The notes: a model not told the origin generated them from the letters alone. 64,000 nucleotides of DNA from Diadema setosum (GCF_964275005.1 NC_092700.1:18605015-18669014); one strand, 5' to 3'. Shown: positions 13,301-28,300, counted from the stretch's first letter. Translations and numbers: made by a program.

Positions 13301-16300
13301 CTGGGTGCATGCACTGGTCGGGGAGGAAGGCCTTGAGCCTCGATGATTAAGTTTGCCTTTTCCTCCCCTGGCAACCAGCAGCATGCACCTGGAATCACCA
13401 CAATTTTTATATCATGTAATACGATTTTCTGTTTGTATTTTATGTCTGCTTGTATTGTACATGTATGTTGAATTGCCGAATAAATAATAATAATAAAGAA
13501 CTGCATGCTCTTTGACATCTCAAAGAGTGGTTTCTGAATATCTCGCAAAACTTTAAAAGCTAAATCCTCACCTCGACCAGAACTGTACACACCCTTTAAT
13601 ATTTTGTTACTTGACTGAAGGAATGGCATGGGAACACAGTTCAACATCAGAATCGGCTTTGGCTCACAATCAATTGCGGTTACCGAGGGTTACATCCAGA
13701 CAGCCGGCTGTGCAGGTTCACCGCATGCCACGTACAACATCAACGGATATGTGGAACAGGTGAGTATTCAACATTCAACCACTCATAGAAACACAAAATA
13801 TAACAAGCAAGGAAGAATGATCAGCAGAGAATATTGACCAAAAAAAAAGAAAAACGTATGAATCAAACCTTCAGAGCTGAAAGCCTTCGCAATATTGAAA
13901 GTCAAACAAGAACATGAAGAATGTGAACAAAAAGAAATTATTCAAAACATGCCTGTTTATGATAGTGTTGTTTTATACCAAATGACTCATGATCTAGAGA
14001 GTATGGATACGTTAACATAATAGAAACTAAAATCTTTGCACTTAACAAAAACATAATCTTATAAAACTTTGAAATTGACTCACCTCCTTTTCATCATAAT
14101 TCTTCCAATTTTTTCTTTACCGTATTGGTCATGCTCATATTAAAGGTCCTGTTTACCTTTGGGAGCAGTGATTCAAAAAATGTTCAAGATATTTCTTTTG
14201 ATGCATATGTGTGTTGTATGTCAGTTGTATCACAAATCATCCTACCATATAGAATTTTTGCAATAAAGCCTAAAATATAAGGAGATATCTTTATTTTTCT
14301 CATTCAACCGTAACTGTAGATGGTTTAGTCTGGAAACATTTATATTATAAGTATTATTCACATTTCATATATTTAACAATACTTAACATCAATTATACTG
14401 GTTCAAATTTTCACATTGGTTGTTTCTATCCCTGACTCACATTTTGAAACTATTTTAAAGCACTAATGCTGGGTTTTTGTTTCATCTGCAAATGGTAAAT
14501 TATGCCTTTAAGCTCTCATGTTCCCCTGTTACTGTTTGATAGGGTTATTTTCTGTCTTTTGTTCACCACAGATTGAGATGAGTTTGCTGCCCTCTGGGGG
14601 CTATGTAGGGATGCGATACCTGGAGATTGTTGCCCGGGAAGAGCCTGAATCGTCCAATCAGATGCCGTTTGCCACCCTGCCCGAAACTCTCGTTGTGACT
14701 GGAGATGAAAGGGAGTCTGTCTTTGAGTATGAAAAAGTGAGTTGCACTCATGGACATGGTTGAAATTTATGAGTGCACTTTGAAAATAACGGGGTATCAG
14801 AATCAACAGGTTACTTGTAAAGTAATGATTATCTAATTGGTGTTTTTGCAGTACTTCCCCAAACTTGGTTATTTGCAATTTTAGAAAGCCCTAACAGACT
14901 AAAATTGTGCATAATGATAATGAATCTTAAATGCATGTGTGATAGTGCAGGACTGCTCTACAAAGGTACTGGTAGTGCCAGGATTGAAGATGATACCATC
15001 TTAAAACCTCTAATTATGTCATCACAATAATGATGGTAGTGATGATTATACTGATAATATAAATGATGATAATAACAACAATGTTAATGGTGATAAAAGT
15101 AATAATAACAATGATTTTAATTACTATGGTAATGATTATAATAACAATATTTGTTATTATTTTACTACTACTACAGTGTATTCTTTTTATCTTACTGTAT
15201 ATTATTCTATTTTCTATCATCTCACATACCTTTTAAAGCATTCCCCTCAGCCACCCCCACTCCCTCCCCCCCAATAAAGATACAAACTTATGTTTTCAAA
15301 CTCATTATCGTTATAAAAGGTGACAGTGAATGGCCAGGCAAAGCTGAGGTTTACATCAAACTCAACACAAGTGACCATACAAGAATCATTGACGGGAGAC
15401 CACACTGGTCAGTTCAGTGTCAGTAGCGGTCAGACTCTGGACATCCTTGCCTCCCGCATGTTTCTAGCTGTGTCTCTGCTAGCCAACCCAAACAGCGCCA
15501 TCACGTTGTCCAAAGTGCTGGAGTGCCGTCGTGTCGGGATGAAACTCTATGGTTAGCCCCTAACATTTGTATGTACACGTATAACTTTACACCGTACGTA
15601 GATTTACGCGAACATTTTGTGTGTGGTTTCTATGTGCATTTCTTGCTTTCTTTTTATGGCTTTCTGTGCCTTTTAAGACTTTCAATTAGGTTTGTGTACC
15701 ATGCATGTAATCATAATGTCTCTCTAAGTTGTGATAAACTCTGTACACAATGTATATGAACTTGTTTGAAGTCCAAATAAGTTCTATTATTATGTGGAAA
15801 AAAGTAAATTCCACTTTTGTGCAGGTTTATTTGAACCGGCCATACATTGTAGGTTTCGTTGGTTCCAAGTAAACACTGCCCAAATTGGTATAGTTGTTTA
15901 ATCACTCTTCGCTGGATAGGTCTTCCAACTGTTTTGTTTCTCCATGAAAGACATTGTCAAATGCAAACAGATTTCTTGTATTATACAATTTTGTATTCAT
16001 CATTGTGTTCATCCCTTGGATCATTTCATGCCAATCCCTCAATGATTCTTTGTACTTCAGGTGAACTTCATGATATGGACAGGATGACCATTGGTTCCCA
16101 GTGTAGCGTGAGTCTAGAGAACCCTGGCCATACTCATACAGCCATTGACCGACTGGACATTAAGACACGAGGTTCCCTGGACATCAATGATGAGAGCCAA
16201 GGGTTGACCGCCATAAATGGGTCAACGCTGGATGTCAGAAGTGGCGGATCGGTCAGTTCCAAATATTCTTCTTTTTATTTTGCATTGTTCTGACCAGTTG

Positions 16301-19300
16301 AAGATCAATTATTTTCTCTTACTTCCCCAAACAATGATATCATCAGAGTAAGTACTCAGAATGATTGTGTATGTTCATCACAGAACCAACAAAAAGTCAC
16401 ACGCCTTGATTTTTTGTGAGGACTCAAAATAAGAGAAACTGAATGACCCAGCCATTCTTGAGTTTTTCTACTTTTTTTTTTTCTCAGTAAACACCTTTCC
16501 AGAAAGTGTACTTTCTTTCAATCTGTTAGATGGGTGAAAGTCCATTTGTATTGAGTTGTACATCCTTTAAATGCTTAGAATCTGCTCTTTTAGAAGATAC
16601 CCTTTACTAAAAATCCATATCTGGTGATGTGCATCGATCCTGAATATTTTTTGGTGATTTGTATGTACATTAATGTATATTCTCTAGCGAACATTACTGA
16701 AAGAGTAATTGCAAGAAGTGAATGTGAATGAACTACAGTTTAATCTTTTTTCTTTGTTTCCCAGTTTTAACATAGGAGATGTATTTGCATTGACAGACGT
16801 CATTTTGCAGTTGCACTATCAAAATTACATATCACCCATGTAAATGCCAGGGAAATTCAGTAATTTGTTTTCTTGTTTGCTGACAATGCTGCAGGTACGG
16901 TGTGGAGACCTGAAGCTACACTTTGACAGAGTTAGCGTCGAGCCATCTGCAATCATTCAGGCTGGTTTCTCACCCGAGTATAGACACAAAAGTAAAGAAG
17001 GTACAGTACTGTACTTATTTATGTGACTTTCATACAACAGAGACTTTTTGCCCTGTTATTTTGATCTGAAGTGGCATTCCGTTTGTGTTACTGTTTGATT
17101 AGCCACATAATTCTTTACATTTTCATACCTGTACTACAAAGTGTCACCCGAGGCATTGATTTCAAGTTTTCCATCAGTCTGCCTTTCCATCTGTCCATCG
17201 GTCCATCCTTCTGTCTGTTATAAATTTTGAAGGCAGCCTAACTAAAAACCATTTGAGGTGTCCAAAATGAAACTTGGCATAATACGTGTATATGAGTGGA
17301 CAAAGGTGGGCCTATCAACCTTTTTGGTGCACATGCTTAAGGTCAAAGGTCAAAGTCAAATACCAGTACTTAGAATTCCACTATTTTCCCCATATCTTTG
17401 CAATTTGTAAAGGTATTTTCATGAAAATTAGCATATACCATTGTACATGTATTACCAGATAAAAAATCTCTAGGGAAAATGTTGAGCTTTTGGGTCAAAG
17501 TTCAAAGGTCAAGGGTGAAGTGAAAATGCTAAAATACATTTTTTTTTTCTCCATGTCATTAAAATGACTCAAGTTACCTTCATGAAACTTTGTATGTATG
17601 GATGAACTGCCTGACAGTGATTCACTTTACAATGTTTCAGTCATTCGGGTGAAAGGTCAAGGGTCAAAGGTTAGGTATATGTCCAGAAATCTGCTGAAAT
17701 TATGCGGTATTTCCCAATACATTGAAAGTTACCCAGTGCATACACTTAATCAAACTACAGCTGCAGATAAAATACCACACAGTGATTCTTTAATCTATTG
17801 AGGACAAGTCCCGTGTACGGTATTCTCAGGCAAGTGTCCATGGGAAATGTGTGTTGCAGCAAAATCAGCCGTCCTCAACGGGTCAAGGAAAGAATTTAAT
17901 AGAATAATTCAATATGGTGGAGGCGTATCAGTCCCTATAGCTACATTTCTAATTATATATTTTTTTTCGTGACTAGTGGCTTAACATGCCATCATTTCAA
18001 AGTCCTACAATGATTTTTTTTTTGTCATTATTAATTTATCAATACTTTCATATCTAAGGTAGATGTGTTTGATCATCTGAAAATCTGAAAAAAAAAACAA
18101 TGTTGGTATGATTTGGTAAACATGAACACATTTATATACACCTTTTTTGCAAGATACCTAAATGATCATTTTAAAATTAACTGTCAAGGATAGTGTACTA
18201 CCAATGTAACCATCTATACTGAACAACTATGTTAGATGACAAGAAAGCTGCACAACATTTAAATAAGGAAATATTCATGTACATTGTGCATCTGTGTTGT
18301 TTTTGTTGTGTGATCAGTGTTTAAAGGGACTGTACAGTACTGGTTGAGGTAGGGATTCATGTTTTGAACCTTCCTAAGTGAGATAATGAAAAGCCTCTTA
18401 TGAAATATGAAAGAGCATGTAATTCTAAGAAGGATTCAATGTTTATTTGATGAAAATTGGTTTTCAAATGGCTGAGATATCCAAAAAAGTGTTATTAATA
18501 AAAGGCGACATGCCCCAACTTTATTAGTATCTCTTTGTTTCACTTTGTTTTTGGATATCTCAGCCATTTCAAAACCGATTTTCATCGAATAAACTTTTGA
18601 TACCCCTTAGAACTGCATGCCCTTTGACATCTCATAGAGTGGTTTCTGAATATCTCACAAAACGTTAAAAGCTAAATCTTCACCTCGACCAGAACTGTAC
18701 GCACCCTTTAAACTCCTCAAAGCATATTACTGAGAAGTGTTAATGCTTATTTCCCCTGCTTTTGCTTTAAAGCCCTGTATTTACAGACACACACACCCTG
18801 TACATACGTACATATACATGTACACCCGCTTTATTATGGATCTGTGCTTTTACTGTATGTATATCTATTGTTATACAATATGTGTTGTATTTTGTCACAT
18901 GTTATGTGTTATGTACTGTGTAATGTGTAAGTTGGCCCTCATTTTTGCCACTCTGCTTTACACCAGTTTTAGGGCTCTTTGCTTGCACCCCCCCCCCCCC
19001 TTCACTCATGCTGTGGTCATTTCACCATTTTCCCATTGCTTTGGTGTCCTTAACCTTTCAATTGTTCCTGATCATGTTTGATGTTGCCTCCCTGTTTATC
19101 CATACCCTTCACAGGGTGCCCTTGATGATCACGGATCATCAATGGCTCACCTCTTTCTTTTGTTTGCTCACCCCTTTGTTTGATTAATCCCCCCTCCCTC
19201 TTTATCTCTTTGACTCCCTGCCTACTTTATACCTCCATTGTTTCCTTTGTCCTGTGTCCCTAGCCCCTCCCAGACAGTGCATGTTGATTGCTGTGTGAAG

Positions 19301-22300
19301 TCCATGTGCCTACTATCCCTGTATGTTTGTCATTTTGCCCCTGTTGAAGATTCTGCTAGGATCAAAAGCTCAGGCCCCTTTTGACTCCAAAGTGAAAATG
19401 TTGCTAATTTGGGAGCACTGTCTGTACTTTGCTCATCGTTATGATATGAGAATCGACAGCATATCAGCCACTACCTATTCATTACTTTTTTTGTTGCAGC
19501 GAATAGAAATGGTCTGTCCGGCAGCACTGGAAACTCGGGGGCGGGGCATGGTAGCAATGGGGGTCAAGGGTCATCACAGCCCATTGCTGGTGTTTCGTAC
19601 GGTTCCTTCCTCACCCCTCACACCTTTGGTTCGGCGGGCGGCTCCTCCATATTTCCTCATCGAGGCGGGTCTCCGGGAGGTCGCCTGTTCCTTGGCGTGT
19701 CTGACACCCTGCACGTAGATGGTACCATTAGTGCTGCAGGTAGGCAAAGCTAAGACTTTACAAATTAGATTTAGAGGTAGCAAGAATAGCCTCCCTTGTC
19801 TCTTGTTCCTCTAAAATGCAACACAATATAACAACTGCATTTGTATAGCACTCTTACAAACAGTTAGATGTTTCACAGCGCTTAACATCACACCGTCTAA
19901 AGCTTAGCTGCTTTATATACATAGAGACTCTATTATCTATTTTGTTTCTCTTTAATTGTACAAACCAAAATCAATTTCAAATCTAAAAACAAAAACAATT
20001 TATCAAAATCGATGCATTTATTATTCAAAATCACATTGACTGTACCAAAGAGACAAAGAAAGCAGGTACCCCCATATCAGGTACCGTAACGCCATGTAGG
20101 GATACGTCTGTGTGCACCTTTTACTTATTTCAATCACAAAGAAATCCTTGATTGGATAGGTTCAAAGTTCTGATAAACAGTTACTGACTGGTTAAGAAAC
20201 AAAAGCCTTTGACATTCAATTGTGTGTAAGAGGAGCTGAACTGGTTACTCTGCTGTGAAAAATTAGACCAATATCATTACGTGTAAATTCATGCATAGCA
20301 AGGACATGGCAATGTTAAGAAGTTTCGGATTGTGAAGTTGGAGATGTGGTTGCTCATAATATTTAACACCCTCACAAAATTTTGCCTCTCTAAAGTAGTT
20401 ATCCCCAAAGCTCGTATCCTTGGCATACCAAGTCCCTATGAGCAAAGTGTTGAATTGGTGTATCTTGTATTCTTCCTACAGGTGGGATGGGGGATTCCCC
20501 CCATGCAGGTGGAGGCAGTGCTGGCAGCATCTGGCTGGAGACGGAGACTCTGAATGGAGATGGGTTAATAGACGTGGAGGGCGGGGCAGGAGCGGATACC
20601 GGTGGAGGCGGAGGGGCAGGCGGAAGGTTAGCAGTCTACTACACCTACAATCACTACTCAGGTAAGCTCTTGAGTCACACAGTGAAGGTGTTTTCAATTG
20701 TGAAAAGAAAATTGAATCATTTCAGTCCTCAGCTTTGATGCTGTAGCTTCACTATTTAACAGTTGTAATAAAATAATCTGTTGATGTTTCTGATTCAACG
20801 AGTTGTTAGGGGGTAGGCCTACTGTCGAACTCCGCAATCAAGAACCTAAAACTGGGAGGGCCTTGAGGTGAGGGAATTTGGTTACTTGTTACTTGTTGAA
20901 ATAATCCCAAAACTGCAGCTCCGTTGAAGCTATACCGGAATGAACACTCCTTGTTGTGCGTCAACAAGGGTGCAGAGGTGCCATAATCGTAACCCACATA
21001 TTTACAATAAAAGTGGTTGAACCCGTGCAAGTAAAAATAAGGTTGGCTCCTTACAGAACACTGGAACCAGAAGAAGGCTGCATTATGTTGATATGTCGGA
21101 GTGCAGCCTCTCTGAATTCTGTTGGGTTGGTGAGTTGAACAGCTGCGCCTAGTGGCAAGCTGTTCCACAGTCTTGTTGCTCTTGGGAATAGTGAAAACTT
21201 GTAGGAGTCAATGGTTGCTGTGGGTACTGTGTACTTGAGTTGGTGGTCATGTCTTCCAATATAAGTTGCAGGTGTGATGATTTGTGGGTATGGGATGCAA
21301 ACCAGTTAATGATGAATTTTACGGAATAATTACAGACACACTGCGCTAGAAGTCGACTTTTGTGAAGGGTGTGCCAGCCTAGGGCAGAAACCAGGGCTGA
21401 AGAAGATGTTGTTTTACTATAGTCCCCATGCACGAACTGGGCCGCTGCTCTCTGGACTAGTTCAAGTGCATTTATGGCCGTAACAGTGTGTGGGTTCCAT
21501 GCTTCGGCTTTGTATTCCAGTTGTGGGCGGACTAATGCAGCATAAGCTCTGGTCTTGACCTCCATAGAGCATGGTGACAGTATTCGCCAGATGAGACCGA
21601 GAGTACGAGTTGCTTTGTGTCTGATATTCTGACAGTGCGTATTCCATCTCAGATCTGGGGGGCGTTTCATGAAGGAACTTGTCGGATAAAATGTCCGACA
21701 AGTCAATTATATCCGACAAGTTCAGAGAAATCAACCAATCAGACTAGAGAATTTCTCAAAACTTGTCGGATATAACTGACTTGTCAGATATTTTATCCGA
21801 CAAGTTCCTTCATGAAACGCCCCCCTGGTGTCACCGTAACTCCTAGGTATTTGTACTCAGTGGGCCTTGGTATTACATCGTTGTGTAGTCTATAATTGAA
21901 GATGCTTGGGGAAAGTTTGCGGGTGATCGACAGAACACCGCATTTCTTTACATTGAAGCTCATTTGCCAGATAGATGACCAGGTAGACAGCTGGGTGAGA
22001 TCATTAGAGAGAGAGAGAGAGAGGTTGCTGTTTGAAATAGTTGCATATCTTCAATATACATTCTATGCCACCCACTTTACACCAAATCTTCATTAAATTT
22101 TCACCATATGCATCATATGATAAAAACTTTGCAGAAACATGCATTCAGTGCCATTCTTACGTCATGTCCCTAGGCTTCACACAGGACAAATCAGATTTCC
22201 GTAGGTGTAGTAGCCTAAGGTCAACCTGTTCTTATTTCTTTTTGCTCTCTTAATTGCACATGTCTTAGGATCCTTTGTAGGAGCAGGAGGTGACTCCCAG

Positions 22301-25300
22301 TATGAACCCGGCGGTCCCGGCACCGTCTACCTCCACAAGCTCCAGCCGCTGAATGAGAGCACACTTCTCGATGCCACGCTACCCGAGGCGCAGATCACCC
22401 ACGATTCCAACGTCACCGCGCCGCGCACCAATCGCACCTTGAACCTGAACAACCTCGGGAGACTGCCTCGCGCTTCCCACCGAAATCTGACGGAGTTTTA
22501 CTCGGCCTACGAGAGGGCCACGACAGTCACGTGGTTGGAACCTGGTCACCTGGCTGATGTAGCACTGTGCCATTGCAACAAGTCCAGTGATTACGAAGCT
22601 GATTTCGTCATCGATGAGTTACACATCTATGGTGGAGCCGAGCTGGCCTTCATTGACCCTGCTAGGCCAAGCGAGGGCCTCCATATGAGGCTCGGGACGA
22701 TTGCCGGAGACAGGTCGGGACGGATGCTGATCGGGTTCAATCAGACTATGTTCGTTGCGCAGCCGGACTTTCCCCTAAGCGTGGACGTGTACCGCGGAGG
22801 AGACATAACATTGTATGGGGAGCTCATTGTGAGTGGTGTGACGTTCAACATTGAGGGCGTCCTTCCACTGGCTGAAAACATAACAATAAGAGACGGAGGT
22901 AAATCATGTTTCTGAAAAAAAAAGAAGATAAGTTGGGAAAAATAAGTTCTTTCCTGAGAAGTTTGATGTTGTTATTTTTGTAGATTTTTTATAAAGCCTG
23001 TCCTGTTTGTTTTTTGTTTTTTTAATTTCATTTGGAAATGTAAAAGTTACATTGTACTTAATTTGTTTATATGATATTGTCATATTATATGCTTTGGCCG
23101 GAAATGAAATAAAAATGAAATGAAATGAAATGAAATGTTTGAAGTTGCAAACAAATTGCTATTTCACCGGTTTCTTTGTGGAGTAAATAAGACAGTCAGC
23201 TTTGTAATCTGGATATATCACTATTTGATTTGCAATTCATTACTGTACGTTGTAGTAGATAACTATTCCTATATATCAGTTGATGATAAAATATTATTTA
23301 TAAGGAATGTTAACAATGCAGACTTTACAATAATTGAATGGAGCATGAAATTAAAGGTTGATATAAAAAAAAATGTCTGAACTCAGCTATTGTGCAATGC
23401 CTATATCAAAGTCTATTATGGTACCCTTTTGGTGCAATTGGTGCAGTTGGACTCAAAAACATCAACAGTTCTGTGGCATTGCGCCAATACTCAATTATGG
23501 AAACAAAAATATTAGAATGTGTTTAATATTGGCAGTCACCTATATCAATGTAATTCCTGTTAATATGTGCTAGGGGTACTCAACATGCATGAGATGGTAG
23601 GCTTGGACGGTGAAGCCACGGAGGAAGTGGAGTTTAACGCCATTCGCATAAGGAACCATGGCACGCTCCTCTCTCACAACGGGGAGCAGAGGCGGACGCT
23701 ATCTGGAAAGTTTCTACAGGTGAGTTTTTGCACTTGTTTGAGGACGTAGCCAATTATTGGTGATGTTGTGGGGTGGGGAGGGGGTACTGAATGTACTTTC
23801 CACTATTCTCTAAGCACAAAAATGAAAACATTGCTTGAAATACACTTTAGGCCTAATGATACGGCATAGAAATTCATCATCTCTAATGATACCCTAATGA
23901 GCTGGCATAATGTAAAATGCATTGAGATGACTTTGCTTTGTGATTTTTTTATTTTTATTTCTGTACCAACTTGTTCTTATCTTCGTGTGCCCACCTATCT
24001 GAACAGAGATATTCTGTATTAACTGGAAGCTTATCCCTGCATTGCTTGATAATGAATGTACATGTAGACAGACTGGATTTCATACATGTGTTATTTATCA
24101 TAATCATTTAGCAGGAACAAGTGAATAGGTCAGTTTACTGGTTTCTCACATTAGTGCATATTTTTCTCTTAGGACCGTATAACAAGTCGTATTCCAGTCG
24201 CCCACATGTGTACCAAATCCATTTGAATACTTTGAGTGTACATTGCCTGCATCCATTGTTGCTTTGTCAGGAAAGCCTTAGAAGATCTTTCTGGTTGTTA
24301 GGGAAAGTACTTGTTACATGTATTCTAAGTTTTGCAAAAAAATTTGCATGATAAATATGTTGCTAGACTAGTCTATTGATCATACATGCCACTATACCTC
24401 CTGGCTATGAAAGGTATTGATGAAATTTGAATTTTTCCTTATTATGATGCCTCTTTGACTTATATGTCTTAAGAATGCCTTTGACCCTTGGTACGATATG
24501 AATCTGATAGGTGTACGGTGGTGGCGAGTTGAGGTCGAGAAACCTCCATCTCGAGGTCGAGAGAGCCATCGTGGATTCATACGGCAGCATCTCTGTCAAC
24601 GGTGGCGGCTACGATGCTGGAGGTAAGGCTATTGATGTGTGCTTTGTTTGTCATTAACCCGTTGAGGATGAATCCTAAGTATACTCGGGCAAGTGTCTAT
24701 GTGGAAATGTGTGTTGTAGCAAAATCAGCCCGTCCTCAACAGGTTAATGATAGTAATTATCATTACAATCTTATCTCCTATACCCCTGTGTTCGTACTTT
24801 GTTCATCCACTGGTTTATTTTCCTAGCTGATTTCCATAGATCAATGTCTAAAAACAATTCCACTTGCTCTCTGTATAGAATCAATGCAACCCTCTTAACC
24901 CATTAAAGACTGGCTGATTTTGCTACAACATGCATTTCCCATAGACACTTGCCCGAGTATACTCAGGACTCATCTTCTATGGGTTAATATCCTCATTTTA
25001 TTCCTCTGAATATTATGCATGACTGTTTCACTGTCAAAAAGCAATGGTCTGTGTCTGGAAAGTCAAATTATGGTTGAATTAATGAATGTCAATGCCAATA
25101 GCTTGGCAAGTTACAGCATAGTACATGTACATCAGACCATAAAGGGTAAATGAAATACGAATATGACAACCTATATCACGCTTTTAAATTGGGCTCATAG
25201 TGAAATGATGATATGCTTACATGGTCCAGATCGTTATGTCACTACAGTGTATCCCCTATGGGAGTCTTGCCACACTCCTGTGCATCCTACCATTTCCAGC

Positions 25301-28300
25301 CTTTCCCCATGCAATGTTAAAGGGTGTGTACAGTTCTGGTCGAGGTGAGGATTTAGCTTTTAACGTTTTGCGAGATATTCAGAAACCACTCTATGAGATG
25401 TCAAAGAACATGCAGTTCTAAGGGGTATCAGAAGTTTATTCGATGAAAATCGGTTTTGAAATGACTGAGATATCCAAAAACAAGGTGAAACAAAGAGATC
25501 CTAATAAAGTTGTGGCATGTCGCCTTTTATTATTAGCACTTTTTTGGATATCTCAGCCATTTCAAAACCAATTTTCATCAAATAAACATTGAATCCTCCT
25601 TAGAATTACATGCTCTTTCATATTTCATAAGAGGTTTCTCATTATCTCACTTAGGAATGTTCAAAACACGAATCCCCACCTCAACCAGTACTGTACAGTC
25701 CCTTTAATGTCATTTTCAAAAGATGGCCACACAAGGGTTAAACGTAACTGAGATTACTGTAAAATTTCTTCATATTGTCTTGACTGGTAGAGGGACTGGG
25801 GAGTGCCTATGATTCGACTGGAGCATCCCATGGTGGTGAGGGGGGTGGTCAGCATTCCTCGGACATCGTCCCTCCAGCGTACGGCTCCTTCACCCTGCCA
25901 GGGATGTTTGGTAGTGGGGGAAGGGACGGTTCTGGGGTCTCCGGAGGGGGAATCCTGTCGGTTAGTGTCAGCGACGAACTGAGAGTTGAAGGTCGCATCT
26001 CTGCCGATGGTATGGACTCGCCTTCTAACAGAGGAGGGGGAGCTAGCGGTGGAAGCATTCTGATTCAAGCAGAGACCATCCATGGCACTGGAGTTATCTC
26101 AGTGAGTATATTATGCAATGAAATAGTATGAAAGCATGATAATGCTGCAGAATCGACTTCCTGTATATGCTAAATATAATTCCATGACATTCGTTCCTGT
26201 GACAATTGCTCCCATGAAATATTTGCGCACTATTAAGCCAAACATAAATTCTACACACAAACATAACCCTAACCCTACATGTACATAATCCCTAACCCTA
26301 CGTGTAATCTTCACATCAAACTGGACCTGCAAAACCCTATCACAACCCTGAGTCCGTGGAGAAAATAAGACTGGATCAACTGTCGCAGAAACAAATGTCA
26401 TGTTACCACAAATGCAAACTGTCCTTGTAAGCTTTCATGTCATTAATGATTTGTCTGGCTTTGTACGACATGAACCTACTACAAAATGGAAAGGATGTCT
26501 GTAGCAAAAAGTGTGTTAGTTGGGGAGGGGACACTACTGATTCCCTCTCTCCCCTCCCTCGTCGTTCTCTGGCTCATGAATGGAAGTCTACAATTCAGGT
26601 ATAAAATAACTGAGCTGTTAAGTAACTACAATGTACTATATGAGTATCACTCAGCCTGTAATCTTGCATGCAGAAGTTTGCAGAAAAGCTATACAAATGT
26701 ATTACTGATCTGTCCGAGACATACATTGTATGTAGTAGTGTGCTGAACTGTTTGATAAACACACAGTATGGATTTTGTTTTATACCACCCAGGCCAATGG
26801 GGGCGCTGGTCAAGGCGGTGGCGGCGGAGGTCGTATGGCACTCTACTACCAGTATCTAAGTGAGGGAATTGCTCACCAGGTGGAGGGAGGTGCCTGTACT
26901 AGTAGTAGTGGGTCGACGTGCGAGCATGGCGCGTCGGGAACGGTTTATCTGAAGCAAGAGGGCGACGCAGAGAGGAGAGTCCTGAAGTCATACAACAACT
27001 TTCCAACAGCAAGCTCTCAGGTATGACGCCAATAACAGACTGCCGACGACACATTCCTGATGTTTATGTTACATTATTCTTCCACATTAAATTTTACTAA
27101 CCCTGCTATACCCAAAGGCAAGACGATGTAGTAGCAATGAAGCCATGAAACACGTCCAGCGGTCCTTACAACTGTATATACAGAGTTTAATTCCCGCAGT
27201 TTATACCAAGATCTATGCATTTTAATAATTTCATCATGTGTTGTACACATTTCTGTTGATCATCATTATATGAATTTTAATCATTGTTAATAATTGTATT
27301 GTATCTTTAATTCCAATGTTACCCTCATCACTTTACCACTTCCACCAGAGTTATTGGCTTTACTTAGAAGTTCTAGATATTCTAATTGCTATGGTCACTA
27401 CATTGTATCTGCGGTTCAAACATCAGCCTCAGAAGAAAATCAGACCATCTGAGTAAGGTAAAACCTCAGACCATTCATAAGAATCGATGTTTGCTGGTTA
27501 TATTCCAAGAGCAAGACAATATGTTACCCTGCATCACAAAACTAACAAAAAGTCACATGCACTGATTTTGTGTGAGGATTGAAAATAGGTGAAATGAGTC
27601 AACCCAGCCAATCTTGAGTTTTTTTATACATTCTGAAAGAGCAAGTCTTCTTCTACATTATGCTGAAGTTTGGGATCATAAAACAAATGGGAATTTGTGT
27701 TTTAGCAGTTTTTTCTTTAACATTTTTTTTTTTGTAGAATAGTGTGATTACCAGTAGGTGTGTCTAAGAGTCCCCTTTTAATTTCTTAAAAACCTTGTAC
27801 ACACTCCTCACTTTTACTAATGAACTCTAAAAACTTTAGAAAGGATGTTATTACTTTGAAAGTTTGCACTGATCATGGACAGAATGTGTTGATAAAGCAT
27901 GCTCAGTTTCAGCTTAATCTGATAATCCCTTCATTGTTCCTGCTCTGGTGGTCTACATCCTTTATTTTGTCACATTCATCTTTTCTCAGTTCACACTTTT
28001 CCAGAGTGTGTGTTTTCTTTCCAATATTTAGTTAGGTTAGGAGAGGCCATTTGAATTGAGTTATACATCATTTTAAAGCTTTAAGTCTTCTCTTTCAGAA
28101 TCTGCCCTTAACTAAAAATCCATTTCTAGTGACTTTTTGTTGGTTTTGTGATGCAGGGTCACATATATTGTTTTAAAAAAAAATCCAGTATGTGTATATG
28201 TCATCCTGTGATATCTTTTCAAACATCTTGGAGGGCAAAGTTGTTCTATTTTCTTTTTCCCATGCAAATACATGTAACAATAGAAGAGCAAATCAAATGG

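Larger units (their letters stand above)
20810..22005 (-). mobile_element. CR1/Jockey-like LINE remnant, 5'-truncated
   Basis: The minus strand carries the C-terminal part of a reverse transcriptase followed by a short untranslated tail. The 5' break lies at an AG microsatellite near 22003-22021. The reading frame is split by a MITE at 21659-21824 and by at least one frameshift, so it is inactive. It sits in an intron of the host gene in antisense. Confidence 0.8.

Noticed and set aside
15014..15220. Isoleucine-rich minus-strand frame
   Set aside because: Generated by the ATAATGATG-type microsatellite; no start context or homology.
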